A stretch of 64,000 nucleotides of DNA from Lacticaseibacillus brantae DSM 23927 (GCF_001436115.1 NZ_AYZQ01000002.1:1-64000), one strand, 5' to 3'; counted from the stretch's first letter, positions 17,430 to 26,568 are shown. Notes: generated by a model from the letters alone, not told the origin. Program-made: numbers and translations.

Positions 17430-18919
17430 GCGGGCTTGGTGAGATGGATGACTTTGGTCGCGACTTGATCGATAAAATGTTGGTCGTGTTCAATGAAAAT
17501 GATGGTCGGCTGGACGCTAGTGAGTAGCGTGACCAGCTGGTCTTGGTTGTAAGTGTCGAGGTAGTTCAGCGGTTCATCCCACAGGTAAAGTTCTGCTGGG
17601 GTGACGAGTGACTGGGCCAGCTCGACCTTTTTTTGTTGACCCATCGACATGTGTTCAATTGGCGTGGTGAAAACGTCGCGGGCCACCCCGAGTTTGCGCA
17701 AGTTATTCAATAACTCTGCATAGTCGAGGCCGCGCCGTTCCGCAAAATCAGCCAGTAAGCCGGTGTTGTCAGGGTAAAGTTGTCGGACCTGGCTTATGGT
17801 CAACTGTGGCCTAATCAGTTCGCCACTGCTCGTGTTTGGCCATTGGCCAGTCAGCGCCTGCAACAGGCTGGACTTGCCGACACCGTTATCACCGGTGATG
17901 GCCACGCGGTCGCCGGGCCGCACTTGGAGTTCAATCGGCTCAAATAACTGCTGATCAATGCGCAAACTGAAATGGGCCAGTTGTGTTAACAGCGGATGGC
18001 GAACAGGCGCTGGTGTCATCGTCAGCGGCGCAATCGTCTCAATATTTTTGAGCAATTGCGCTTTGTCTGCGATTTCCTTATCCATCCGATGTTCCAGATT
18101 TTTCTTTTTCTGCATGACCCGCGCGGCGCGGGCGCCAATGAAGCCTTTATCGGGGATGCCACCGCTACCTTTGACATGGCGGTCCCCATATTTATCGCCT
18201 TCGCGGGAAGCCGACCAACTGGCCTTTTCTTTGGCCGTCGTTTCAAGACGATTGATGTCACGCTTCAAATGGTCGTTTTTGGCGGTTTCAAAGGCATCTT
18301 GGTTGGCCTTTTCGGTGGTGTAAACACTGTAGTTACCGACGTATAGCGCCAGGCGCTGTTTCTCGATGGCCAAAATATGATCGGTCACCTGATTCAAAAA
18401 GTTCTGATCATGGCTAATCACCATGTACCCGGACTGATGGTTGAGATAGTCGGCGACGATCGCCCGACCACTTTGATCGAGATGGTTAGTGGGCTCATCA
18501 ATCAAGGCAAAATCTTCTTGATTAAGGAATAACAGACTCAGCAGGACTTTTGTCTGTTCGCCACCTGATAACTCGATAAATGGTCGCCATAAAACGTCTA
18601 AATCGACGTTGAGTTGTGACAGCTCACGCTCGAGTTCCCATTGTTCAACCGGCGCGATGGCCTGGGCGACATAGAGCGTCAGTTGAGTGGGATCTGAAAC
18701 GGGTTGTGGGAAATACTGCAAGCTCACCGGCACGCTGATGGTACCTACATGAGGAAGCTGCTCCTGTAATAGCTTGAATAGGGTGGTTTTTCCGCGGCCA
18801 TTGCGGCCAACGAGTCCTAGGTGCCAACTGGTATCAAGGTTGAGTTGGGCCTGATCAAACAGTGGCTGGAGCTGGCCATCATAGGCAAAGGTAAGATTTT
18901 TAACGGTTATTGTCGACAT
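17426..18919 (-). CDS. Lsa-type ABC-F protein (probable ribosome protection, antibiotic resistance type)
   Basis: This 497-residue cytoplasmic ABC-F ATPase has no membrane segment. Two nucleotide-binding domains carry Walker A GRNGRGKTT and GDNGVGKSS, signatures LSGGEQ and MSMGQ, and Walker B DEP motifs. Length and wording (DTSWHLGLVGRNGRGKTT, QWELERELSQLN, ARAARVM, LRKLG) closely match Lsa proteins, which bind the ribosomal E site and protect against lincosamides, streptogramin A and pleuromutilins. ATG 18919 follows AAAGGATG. Its leader holds a tiny frame and a terminator hairpin, supporting antibiotic-responsive attenuation. The resistance role is inferred from the family. Confidence 0.83.
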   Translation of the reverse strand: MSTITVKNLTFAYDGQLQPLFDQAQLNLDTSWHLGLVGRNGRGKTTLFKLLQEQLPHVGTISVPVSLQYFPQPVSDPTQLTLYVAQAIAPVEQWELERELSQLNVDLDVLWRPFIELSGGEQTKVLLSLLFLNQEDFALIDEPTNHLDQSGRAIVADYLNHQSGYMVISHDQNFLNQVTDHILAIEKQRLALYVGNYSVYTTEKANQDAFETAKNDHLKRDINRLETTAKEKASWSASREGDKYGDRHVKGSGGIPDKGFIGARAARVMQKKKNLEHRMDKEIADKAQLLKNIETIAPLTMTPAPVRHPLLTQLAHFSLRIDQQLFEPIELQVRPGDRVAITGDNGVGKSSLLQALTGQWPNTSSGELIRPQLTISQVRQLYPDNTGLLADFAERRGLDYAELLNNLRKLGVARDVFTTPIEHMSMGQQKKVELAQSLVTPAELYLWDEPLNYLDTYNQDQLVTLLTSVQPTIIFIEHDQHFIDQVATKVIHLTKPA

Positions 18920-18940
18920 ACGCAGACATCCTTTCGATGC

Positions 18941-18977
18941 CAACAAAAAGGCCGACCCGGATTTCTCCAGGTCGACC
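18941..18977 (-). promoter_or_regulatory. Attenuator terminator in the leader of the Lsa-type gene
   Basis: Read on the minus strand, a 12-bp stem (GGTCGACCTGGA with TCCGGGTCGGCC, two G-T pairs) is closed by a GAAA loop and followed by TTTTTGTT. It sits just before the ribosome binding site (18927-18934), so it ends transcription before the coding region unless refolded. Confidence 0.85.
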
Positions 18978-19013
18978 TCAAATAGCCGTGAGCGGACACG
19001 ACGTCATTGATGC

Positions 19014-19081
19014 AACCAAATTGAGAAATCACGAAACTAAGCCAGTGTTGGCAGATTAGTTTTTAGATTTAACAATTGGTT
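19014..19081 (-). promoter_or_regulatory. Nested leader hairpins upstream of the attenuator
   Basis: An outer stem pairs 19073-19081 with 19014-19023 (AACCAATTG-type arms, one bulge). It encloses an inner hairpin at 19037-19059 with CTAA and GCCA arms. The outer stem begins 5 nt after the tiny leader frame, where a stalled ribosome would disturb it. Confidence 0.55.
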
Positions 19082-19085
19082 TACT

Positions 19086-19100
19086 TCAATGGCGACTCAC
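19086..19100 (-). CDS. Four-residue leader peptide (MSRH)
   Basis: GTG AGT CGC CAT TGA is preceded by AAGGAAAGCG at proper spacing, about 15 nt downstream of the predicted transcription start. Short leader frames of this kind control ABC-F resistance genes through drug-stalled ribosomes. An overlapping TTG AAG TAA is an alternative. Confidence 0.5.
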   Translation of the reverse strand: MSRH

Positions 19101-19123
19101 CGCTTTCCTTAAATGTTGTGGTT

Positions 19124-19153
19124 AGCATAGCATATTAAATTCGCTATCGTCAA
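19124..19153 (-). promoter_or_regulatory. Promoter of the Lsa-type gene
   Basis: On the minus strand TTGACG (19148-19153) is followed by an 18-bp spacer and TATGCT (19124-19129) with TGC directly before it (extended -10). It overlaps the end of the upstream surface-protein gene. Confidence 0.65.
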
Positions 19154-19154
19154 A

Positions 19155-20975
19155 TTAGGCCCGACGCTTGCGAATGAGTATACCACCTGAAACCAGTAAT
19201 ACTGCAACTCCAGCAAGTACGAGGCCAATGCTCTTTGCATCACTCGTAGCTGGTAAATTCTGGTTGCCTTGGCCAGGTTGGTGACCCGGCTTGTTCCCAG
19301 TTGGTTGCTCAGTGGCTTTTGCCGTGACGATCGTAGTTGCCGGTTCACTCTGTTTCCGGAACCCTTCATTTTGCGCTGTGATAACAACTTTATACTGGTC
19401 GCCCGCCATCGCCGCTGGAATTGAGAAAGTGAACGAGCCATCGGCGTTTACAGTCACTTGCTGAGTGCGACCATTTGGTAACGTCAGCGTGGCCATGAAG
19501 CTTGTATTGGCGGGGGCTTGCGAGATATCGACGTGCCCGGTGACTTTGGTGTCACCTGAGGTCATTGGGTTGAGCACTGGTTGACTAACGGTGTAGTTGT
19601 CCAATGGATGACTAGCCATCACGGTTCGGCTGGCTGAGTTACTGGTGACTGTATGGCCAGTGTTTTCCGCTGTGACGACGACGGTGTACTGATTGCCAGT
19701 AACAGCAGGGTCAATTGGTAACTGGAAATGTCCTTGGGCATCGACAGGGACGGTCTGTGTGCTGCCATTAGGGAGTGTCACTGTCGCCGTAAAGTTGGTA
19801 CCCGCTGGTGCGGTTGAGATGTCCACATTGCCGGTCATCGTGGTTTGCCCACTCAGAATGCCATCAATATGTGGATCGGGCACTTGATAATTTGCGAGTG
19901 GGCTTTCCAGAGCTGGGGCCGTGACTGAGGCGCTAGCCTGTTGTGTGCGACCGTTATTAGTAGCGGTAATTTGTACCGTAAATTGATCACCATGTTGAGC
20001 AGCCTTTGGTAGCGTGATATTGAAGCTTCCGTCTGCACCAATTGTGAATGGAACTGAACTGCCACCCGGCAAAGTGACACTACCGCTAAAAGTTGTCCCG
20101 GCTGGCACGTTGGTTTGATTGTCAAAGTGACCGCTGAGCATCGTATCTCCAGCAGAAATTGGATTCAGCGACGGTTGAGCAATGGTGTAATTGTTCCAAG
20201 GGTCAGTCACATGCACTGCAATAGTCTTACCAGGATAGAGGAGATTTGTGTCTGGGTTAGCCGCAAAAGTGGTTAACAGATACACATCACCGGCAGCTGC
20301 AGTTACCCCATTCATCGGGACTGTGAAAGTACCGGTATCGTGGTCAACCAAGGCTTCACTGAACGTAGCGGTCGAATCTGTGGCAGAGGTAGCGGCCATA
20401 TACAGGAAGTTATTGGCAGGCAAATCACCAGGAATAGCCATTCCGCCGGTAATTTCGGTTGCTCCAGGAACTAGGGGGTCAGTGTGCGGCGTAGATAGAG
20501 CAAGCTGCGTTAATGGGTCGTCGGCAGACCCCGCAGCGTAAACGGGGTAAGTGATTGGAATGCCAGACAGGCTAACTGCACCTGTTGTGTTGGCAACCAT
20601 TCTAACGGGTGCTGTCGCTGTCAGCGCCGCAACGTCAAAACTAAAACTGCCATCTGCCTGGACGGTAGACGTTTCGGGATTGAGCCCCGGAATAGACATC
20701 GTGACAGTCGCGGTGGTTCCAGCAGGCATATCGCTGATGTCAAGCGACCCAGTGACCTGAGTATCCCCTTCGCGTAATGGATTGACTCGGGGAATCTGTA
20801 AGACATAACCCGTTGTTGGATCATACGCGCCAGTGTCACTGGCCCGGGCACTGATGGTCGTGGCGTTAATCGTGGTGGTATAGATTGAACTAGCAATCGG
20901 CGCCACCGTTAAAGCAATTAAACCAACAAGCATGAATAAAGGTTTAGCCAGATGCAGTAAAGTGCGGGATTTCAT
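19155..20975 (-). CDS. Wall-anchored Ig-like repeat surface protein with LPATS sorting motif
   Basis: This 606-residue exported protein starts at ATG 20975, 7 nt after GGGAGG. The N-terminal signal (about 1-44) ends near ISARA. It is followed by five Ig-like repeats of about 100 residues with PxxxPLxxGDTxVTGxVDISxAPAGT-type openings and ADGSF turns, a Pro/Gly/Gln linker, and LPATS (574-578), a hydrophobic helix and RKRRA. The fifth residue of the sorting motif is Ser instead of Gly, which is unusual for sortase A. No binding partner can be inferred. There is no clear terminator before the downstream Lsa promoter. Confidence 0.8.
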   Translation of the reverse strand: MKSRTLLHLAKPLFMLVGLIALTVAPIASSIYTTTINATTISARASDTGAYDPTTGYVLQIPRVNPLREGDTQVTGSLDISDMPAGTTATVTMSIPGLNPETSTVQADGSFSFDVAALTATAPVRMVANTTGAVSLSGIPITYPVYAAGSADDPLTQLALSTPHTDPLVPGATEITGGMAIPGDLPANNFLYMAATSATDSTATFSEALVDHDTGTFTVPMNGVTAAAGDVYLLTTFAANPDTNLLYPGKTIAVHVTDPWNNYTIAQPSLNPISAGDTMLSGHFDNQTNVPAGTTFSGSVTLPGGSSVPFTIGADGSFNITLPKAAQHGDQFTVQITATNNGRTQQASASVTAPALESPLANYQVPDPHIDGILSGQTTMTGNVDISTAPAGTNFTATVTLPNGSTQTVPVDAQGHFQLPIDPAVTGNQYTVVVTAENTGHTVTSNSASRTVMASHPLDNYTVSQPVLNPMTSGDTKVTGHVDISQAPANTSFMATLTLPNGRTQQVTVNADGSFTFSIPAAMAGDQYKVVITAQNEGFRKQSEPATTIVTAKATEQPTGNKPGHQPGQGNQNLPATSDAKSIGLVLAGVAVLLVSGGILIRKRRA

Positions 20976-21357
20976 CAAATTACCTCCCTAGGTAAAAAGT
21001 TAAGGTGAATTTTGGCTTTTAGAATTCTTTCTAAAATAAGTATAACCTATTCGTTGAAATAATAAATATAACCAAGATTCAAAGCTGACAATTTTTAGTC
21101 TGAAGAATATCAGATTGTTTAAGGAAAACCAAGTTAAAACTTCTGAAAAGGGCACCCCGAGAACTATCGGCTCCAATGGAATGTTTGGCTAAGCTGGCTT
21201 GTACACGGACTTTCTGACTAAAAGTGTTATGTGGGCGCTGCCACAAAATGCGAGTGTCATAATTGCATAACTTACCATTCTTAGCTGGTGACGAATTGGT
21301 CTAGAGTTGTTTCATGAGCATTTAAAAAGGAAAGCCACATGTGCGGCTTTCCTTTAA
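20976..21357. other. Intergenic region upstream of the LPATS protein gene
   Basis: No gene is seen. On the minus strand TATACT (21039-21044) is a good -10 for the surface-protein gene, with only a weak -35. The interval 21060-21320 shows no supported frame or repeat, and the last part is the terminator of the amino-acid permease gene. Confidence 0.45.
21321..21355 (-). terminator. Terminator of the amino-acid permease gene
   Basis: On the minus strand AAAGGAAAGCC pairs with GGCTTTCCTTT and is followed by TT then AAA. The 11-bp stem is strong. Confidence 0.85.
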
Positions 21358-22710
21358 TTAGTTTGCTTTGCGATTTTTGAAGAAATATAACCCAACGATT
21401 AACAAGATGAAAATGACGCCGACAAGCAACGAGATCCGTGTCTCGGGATTGAGCACCATGAAGATTAAGGTGATACCCAAGAAGATCAAGGTCAGATAGT
21501 TTGAGTATGGCGCGAATGGCATTTTGAATGGATGGTCGAGCATCTCGTTAGCATGTTGCTGGCGGAATTTGATTTCACTTAAGAGAATGACGACCCAGGG
21601 GACCATACCGGGCAAGACGCTTGAACTATACACGAGGACAAAGACGCTGCCTGCCGCCGGGAAGAAGACTGGCAACAGTGCGTTCAAGATCACCCCAAGC
21701 AAGATCCCTGTCCCAATGGCAAGCACTGGAAAGACCGGCACGCCATGCCGATTCAATTTGGTGAAGACCTTTGGTAACTGGTGGGCATTGGCTAAGGTGT
21801 AAACCATACGGCTGGCCGAATAGATCCCTGAGTTGGCGCCGGACAGGGCCGCGGTGACGACCACAAAGTTAATTAAGCCGGCGGCGAAGGTGATGCCAAT
21901 TTTGGAGAAGGTCTCGACAAAAGGCGAACCGACCGCTGCCAGTTGGTCCCACGGATAGACCGTCACAATCACAAAGATGGCGCCCACATAGAAAATGAGA
22001 ATGCGACCGACTGTTGATTGGACAGCTTTCACAATGGTTGGACGCGGATTTTCAGCTTCACCAGCGGTAATTCCGAGTAATTCCACCCCTTGATAAGAAC
22101 CCAAAACAATGGAGAGGGCAAAGAAGAAGCCCGTCAACCCATTCGGAAACCAGCCACCGTGCTGCCATAAGTTGGCCAAGCCAATTGCCTGGCCGTGATT
22201 GCCAAAGCCGAAGAAAATCAGGCCAATCCCAGCCACAATCATCAAGACGATGGTGACCACTTTGATGAGGGCAAACCAGAATTCCAGTTCGCCAAACATT
22301 TTGACTGAAATTAAGTTGGCTAGAACCAAGAAGGTGATGGCGACGAGCCCTGGAATCCAGTCGGGTAAGTTTGGCCACCAGAAGCGGAAATATTCTCCAA
22401 TGGCAATCATCTCCGACATCCCAACGACCACGAATTGGAAAATATTGCTCCAAGCCGTCAAAAAGCCGAAAACGGGATGGAGATATTCTGAGGCAAACTT
22501 GGCAAACGAACCCGTGTCAGGATCAACATACAGCATTTCACCCAAGGCGCGCATGATGAGATATAAGAACCCACCGGCAATGATGTAAGCAAAAAGCACG
22601 GACGGGCCGGTCCATTTAATTGTGGCAGTCGCCCCCATAAAAAGGCCAACGCCAATCGTGCCGCCAAGGGCAATCATTTGCATGTGTCGCGCACTGAGTT
22701 TTCTCTGCAT
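21358..22710 (-). CDS. Amino-acid permease (APC superfamily, AAT type)
   Basis: This 450-residue cytoplasmic-membrane symporter for amino acids has 12 helices. The N-terminal RKLSARHMQMIALGGTIGVG is the typical entry of the AAT family (GabP, AnsP, LysP and relatives), and GITAGEAENPR lies in the central loop. ATG 22710 has AAGGA 8 nt upstream; ATG 22719 in the same frame overlaps that site. The substrate is not resolved. It lies downstream of an unusual repeat-containing leader (22740-22900). Confidence 0.85.
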   Translation of the reverse strand: MQRKLSARHMQMIALGGTIGVGLFMGATATIKWTGPSVLFAYIIAGGFLYLIMRALGEMLYVDPDTGSFAKFASEYLHPVFGFLTAWSNIFQFVVVGMSEMIAIGEYFRFWWPNLPDWIPGLVAITFLVLANLISVKMFGELEFWFALIKVVTIVLMIVAGIGLIFFGFGNHGQAIGLANLWQHGGWFPNGLTGFFFALSIVLGSYQGVELLGITAGEAENPRPTIVKAVQSTVGRILIFYVGAIFVIVTVYPWDQLAAVGSPFVETFSKIGITFAAGLINFVVVTAALSGANSGIYSASRMVYTLANAHQLPKVFTKLNRHGVPVFPVLAIGTGILLGVILNALLPVFFPAAGSVFVLVYSSSVLPGMVPWVVILLSEIKFRQQHANEMLDHPFKMPFAPYSNYLTLIFLGITLIFMVLNPETRISLLVGVIFILLIVGLYFFKNRKAN

Positions 22711-22770
22711 TGCAGTCATCCTTATCTAAGCCAGGGGCTGTTGTTTTGAATCTTTTTCACGGCCATAACC

Positions 22771-22900
22771 GTGGGTGTTCACGCTCATAACGCGCTCACA
22801 TCCACAACAACTTCCGCCTAGTGACTTTCTCAATGGGTTTAACTGCCCATTAACGAAAGCCAACTAGTGCTCAGTTGTTAACTGTGGGTGTTCACGCTCA
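22771..22900 (-). repeat. Intergenic element with two 17-bp direct repeats and a large hairpin
   Basis: GTGGGTGTTCACGCTCA occurs at 22771-22787 and 22884-22900 in the same orientation. The second copy includes the stop codon of the antiporter gene. Between them a hairpin pairs CTTTC-AATGGG (22825-22837) with CCCATT-GAAAG (22846-22859). It fills the leader between the antiporter and the permease gene. Confidence 0.7.
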
Positions 22901-24868
22901 GATTTTGAACGCATCTTGATTTTGCAGATAGGTCATTTCGTCGAAGGTAATCCGTTGTTGGAGGCGTTCGGCGAGGCTGGAGCTAATCTGTTGTTTATTT
23001 AATGCGGTTTGGACCATGGTAAATTCTGCGTGGAACGCAGTTAGAAATAGCTGATACATGGTATTACCGTCCACAGAATCCGCTAGAATCCGCCGGTGCC
23101 GGTTACGATAGAACCGCCGCACATTATTAATTTCAGGCCGGTTGTCGCTGGCTTCAAGGGAGTTGAGACTGGCCATAGCGGCATCAAAGCCTGCTTGCTC
23201 AATGGGGATGATATCCTCATTGTGGGCTTTGAATTGCCGCTTCCAGAAGATGGGTTCCAGATTAATCGGCGTCGTGAGAAAAGCCGTTTGGGCGGCTGCT
23301 ACACTGTGATACATCGAGCCCATATGCAGGGTAAACCGCATGCGCAGCCATAGATTCTTCCAAATCCGCTGGTCAGCGGTGAAATTATTCAGATCAATAA
23401 ACTCGTTATAGTAGTGTGCTTCGTCTTTGGTAATGGTGCCTTGCTGCAGGAGAGCGGCAATGGCCTTCTTCTCAGCTTGAATTGTTTGATTGAAATATTC
23501 TTCCTGGCGTCTGCGGTTCGGCGTGTCATCAAGAATTAATTGTTGCGTCAGCGTATCTTCAACGATCTGGGCTTCCGCAATATTGACTTTTTCACCCCGG
23601 ACAGCATCGATACCCGCCGAAATCATCCGCCGCACCCAAATATGCTGGTTGTTTGCCGGCGAGGTTTTCTGTGGTAACAACCATGGCATGACTAAAGGTG
23701 GCAGGACCAAACTGATAATAATCACGACAGCCGCCACAAAAATCAGTGTTGAGCGCAAATTGGCGGTGACACCATCAGGAATCGAGAAGGCCAATGACAG
23801 GGTAATAGTACCGCTGGCCCCACTGAGGGCAATCACAAGGCTATTGCGCCAATTCTTACTGCCACCAGGAACACTCAACAAGTAACGGGCCCATAGCCAA
23901 CGAATCAGTAATTTAGCCACGTAGATGAAGACCCCGATGGCGAGCAGTTGCCAGAACTGTTCGGTGAGGCCAAAGCCAATCACATTCGGCAATTCCACCC
24001 CTAACAAAACAAACACCAAGCCGGACAGAATACCAGAAACCATTTCCCAAACGTTGGTCGTCACAATCTGCATGCGGGCACTCGCTAAGCCTAAACGGTC
24101 ACGCTCAACCCCTTGTGCCAACCCAGCCGCCACCACAGCCAAAATCCCGGACAGCCCGAGTTCTTCCGCCGCAAAGTAGACGAGTAACGGCGTAATCAGT
24201 TGCAGCGTCACCATAATGACTGGCTCGTCGTCACTCCAGCGAATCAAAAGTGACCGGAAGCTAACGATTAAGGTGCCCAGAATGCCCCCGACGAGCATAC
24301 CCCCGAAGAAGACATAGGCGAAATCGCCGATAGCCACGCCAATCGAGAACTGCCCTGAAACATAAGCCTCTAGTGCCAGCGTGAAGGCAACGATACCGGC
24401 GGCGTCATTAAAAAGCGATTCATTACTGAGAATGCGCATTTGATCGGCCGGCAACGGATTAGTTTCATTAATGGCATTCACAGCCGAGGCATCCGTCGGC
24501 GTTAAAACAGCGACTAAGGCAAAGGCCAGCGACAGTGGAATGAGTGGGAAGAGCGCATGAATGCTGAAACCCAATACAATGACTGTCACTAGAATGAGCC
24601 CGACCGCTAGCGAGACAATGTTGCCCAATGTTTTTCCAATCCAGAACCGCGACGCATTTTGACCTTCATTGAACAATAGTGGCGCGATGATGGCAAAGGA
24701 GAACACTGAGGGATCGAAATTGAAATTACGATAATCCGGTACAAGCGCCAAAAGAATCCCCAACCCGATGAGGAAGAATGGTAGGGGAATCCACTTAATA
24801 TGGCGATTTAAGATGTTGGCAAACACAACGGCCAACAAAACAAGCGCAAAAAAGAAAACTTGGTTCAT
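22898..24868 (-). CDS. Na+/H+ antiporter, CPA1 (NhaP) family
   Basis: This 656-residue antiporter exchanges cytoplasmic Na+ or K+ for protons and helps in pH and salt homeostasis. The first 400 residues hold about 12 helices. The CPA1 ion-binding signature is present as SLFNDAAGIVAF, as is TPTDASAV in an earlier helix. A hydrophilic C-terminal domain of about 240 residues follows and is probably regulatory. ATG follows GAGGGG. It lies 40 bp downstream of the quinone reductase gene, probably one transcript. Confidence 0.87.
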   Translation of the reverse strand: MNQVFFFALVLLAVVFANILNRHIKWIPLPFFLIGLGILLALVPDYRNFNFDPSVFSFAIIAPLLFNEGQNASRFWIGKTLGNIVSLAVGLILVTVIVLGFSIHALFPLIPLSLAFALVAVLTPTDASAVNAINETNPLPADQMRILSNESLFNDAAGIVAFTLALEAYVSGQFSIGVAIGDFAYVFFGGMLVGGILGTLIVSFRSLLIRWSDDEPVIMVTLQLITPLLVYFAAEELGLSGILAVVAAGLAQGVERDRLGLASARMQIVTTNVWEMVSGILSGLVFVLLGVELPNVIGFGLTEQFWQLLAIGVFIYVAKLLIRWLWARYLLSVPGGSKNWRNSLVIALSGASGTITLSLAFSIPDGVTANLRSTLIFVAAVVIIISLVLPPLVMPWLLPQKTSPANNQHIWVRRMISAGIDAVRGEKVNIAEAQIVEDTLTQQLILDDTPNRRRQEEYFNQTIQAEKKAIAALLQQGTITKDEAHYYNEFIDLNNFTADQRIWKNLWLRMRFTLHMGSMYHSVAAAQTAFLTTPINLEPIFWKRQFKAHNEDIIPIEQAGFDAAMASLNSLEASDNRPEINNVRRFYRNRHRRILADSVDGNTMYQLFLTAFHAEFTMVQTALNKQQISSSLAERLQQRITFDEMTYLQNQDAFKI

Positions 24869-24908
24869 CTGAATCCCCTCTTTAACCCAGGATACGATGC
24901 AACCGTAA

Positions 24909-25817
24909 TTATTGGGCAGTCAAAACGAGACGACCATCATGAGGCTCTTCCAATGCTGAATAGGCGGCAATAATGCCATCTAAGGACAGTGGGAAGGTTT
25001 GACCGACTGGCAGGCTCAAATTGCCTGCAGCCATTAAGTCGATAAGCGCTTCTAAAGCCGCGCCATCGCTCATACCATCCGTTGGCCGAATGTGGACGAA
25101 CGTTGCCTTGCTGGAGCTAACAGCGCCGTGTGAGACCGTCACAATGACGCCCCCAGGCTTAACCATCGCCAAGTCATCGTCATCCCCAGCACCGTTCATC
25201 GCAACATTGACCACGAGGTCGCCCCGATTGGCGAGGACTTGGGCAATCTTTTGTTGATCATAGGCCACGTATTCCGAAACGCCTAAGGCTTTCACCCGTG
25301 CTTCATTCTGGCTGGCACCAATTCCAATTACAGTTGCACCACTTGCTACCGCTAATTGTACCGCAATTTCTCCAACCCCGCCGGAGGCACCCTTGATGAT
25401 GATGGTCTGGCTAGGCTGCATCTGGGTGAAAAAGTTCAGTGCTTTGTAGGCAGTAATCCCTGGTGTAATCATGGCAGCGCCGACCTCAAAGCTAATGCTA
25501 TCCGGCAATGGTGTAACGGCATCAAGGTCTGCCACGACATACTGGGCATCGCCATGCTCTGTGTGAGCGATGACGCGCTGGCCAACAGTATAGTTGGTAA
25601 CCCCGTCACCGAGCTTGGAGACGACGCCGGTAACATCCCGGCCGGTGACGATTTGCCGCCCAGAACTGGCTAACTTGCGTTCCATCCGTTCGCGGTTGTT
25701 TAAGCCGACTGCTTTAACTTCAATCTGGATTTGATTGCTGATAGGTTCTGGTGTAGGCAAACTGAACTGCTCGAATACTTCTGGCCCACCGCCGTGTGTG
25801 AATCCGAATGCTTCCAT
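24909..25817 (-). CDS. NADPH:quinone reductase-like (zinc-type ADH superfamily) oxidoreductase
   Basis: This 302-residue MDR-type reductase has an N-terminal GroES-like domain (about 1-115) and a C-terminal Rossmann domain whose nucleotide loop reads GASGGVGEIAVQLA. No structural-zinc cysteine cluster is visible, as expected for quinone reductases (QOR). ATG 25817 follows GGAGGG at 8 nt; the frame extends upstream without a ribosome binding site. It may reduce quinones or reactive aldehydes. It precedes the antiporter gene. Confidence 0.83.
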   Translation of the reverse strand: MEAFGFTHGGGPEVFEQFSLPTPEPISNQIQIEVKAVGLNNRERMERKLASSGRQIVTGRDVTGVVSKLGDGVTNYTVGQRVIAHTEHGDAQYVVADLDAVTPLPDSISFEVGAAMITPGITAYKALNFFTQMQPSQTIIIKGASGGVGEIAVQLAVASGATVIGIGASQNEARVKALGVSEYVAYDQQKIAQVLANRGDLVVNVAMNGAGDDDDLAMVKPGGVIVTVSHGAVSSSKATFVHIRPTDGMSDGAALEALIDLMAAGNLSLPVGQTFPLSLDGIIAAYSALEEPHDGRLVLTAQ

Positions 25818-25905
25818 GATAATCCCTCCATTTTCAAGCTTTGCGGTTAGTGTAACTTTCAGCGAGAAAGTTGGCAACAAATTGGTTCAAGCGTGATTTA
25901 CCCAA

Positions 25906-25935
25906 CAAAAAAACACCGTCGATAACCGACGATGT
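25906..25935 (-). terminator. Terminator of the mntH-tetR operon
   Basis: On the minus strand ACATCGTCG pairs with CGACGGTGT around a GTTAT loop, followed by TTTTTT. Confidence 0.88.
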
Positions 25936-25941
25936 TCGTTG

Positions 25942-26550
25942 TTATAGTTGCCGAAGACTAAGACTGACACTGTCCTTAAGTCCTTGCCAGTGGTCGGGCG
26001 TGATTTCTCGCTCTTCAGTAACCACTAGTTGGGTGAAAATCACCGCTTGAAAAGTCGCAATTAGTGTTTGGCTGAGAACCGGAATTTCTTCAGGTGAGAC
26101 CGCCAGGTGGTTCTGGCTAGCAGTCAGAAAATCCCTGAGTTCTTCTGAAATCAAGAGATTCAAGCGCCGAATCCAATCTAACTGGGCTGCTGAGAGCAAA
26201 TTCTTCTCACGGACGGTAATTTGAAAGACTTGATAGTTCTCCTCCTCGTTGAGGGTCGCCCAGATAAACTGGAAGAAACGCAAGATTTCACTGTGCACAC
26301 TTGCTGCGTCTTTGGCTGCTTCAAACTGGAACGAATGGAGACTTTCAGTCCGTGAGTCGCGAGCGGCAAGTAGAATGGCATCAAGGAGTGCCTTTTTGCC
26401 TCCGGGGAAGTAGTAATAGAGTAATCCGTCGGATGTGTGAGCCAAAGTATTGATCTTACGGGTAGTCGTGGCTTCGTACCCCTTGGTCGCAAAGAGGGTA
26501 CGGGCGATGGTCATGAGCTTGTCGCGTTGATCAGGACTATTGGTTGGCAT
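25942..26550 (-). CDS. TetR/AcrR family transcriptional regulator
   Basis: This 202-residue repressor has an N-terminal helix-turn-helix in about residues 25-55 (ATTTRKINTLAHTSDGLLYYYF) and a C-terminal ligand domain of unknown specificity. ATG follows TAGGAGCG. It is the second gene of the mntH operon, 18 bp after mntH. A 20-bp palindrome of the TetR type lies at 27990-28009 between the operon promoter and mntH, so it probably represses its own operon. Confidence 0.87.
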   Translation of the reverse strand: MPTNSPDQRDKLMTIARTLFATKGYEATTTRKINTLAHTSDGLLYYYFPGGKKALLDAILLAARDSRTESLHSFQFEAAKDAASVHSEILRFFQFIWATLNEEENYQVFQITVREKNLLSAAQLDWIRRLNLLISEELRDFLTASQNHLAVSPEEIPVLSQTLIATFQAVIFTQLVVTEEREITPDHWQGLKDSVSLSLRQL

Positions 26551-26568
26551 AATACGCTCCTATCAGAT

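Noticed and set aside
17231-17527. 98-codon plus-strand frame starting at 17231
   Set aside because: It overlaps the better supported 56-aa gene at 17259 (GGAGG at 8 nt, two helices) in another frame and runs antisense into the ABC-F gene.
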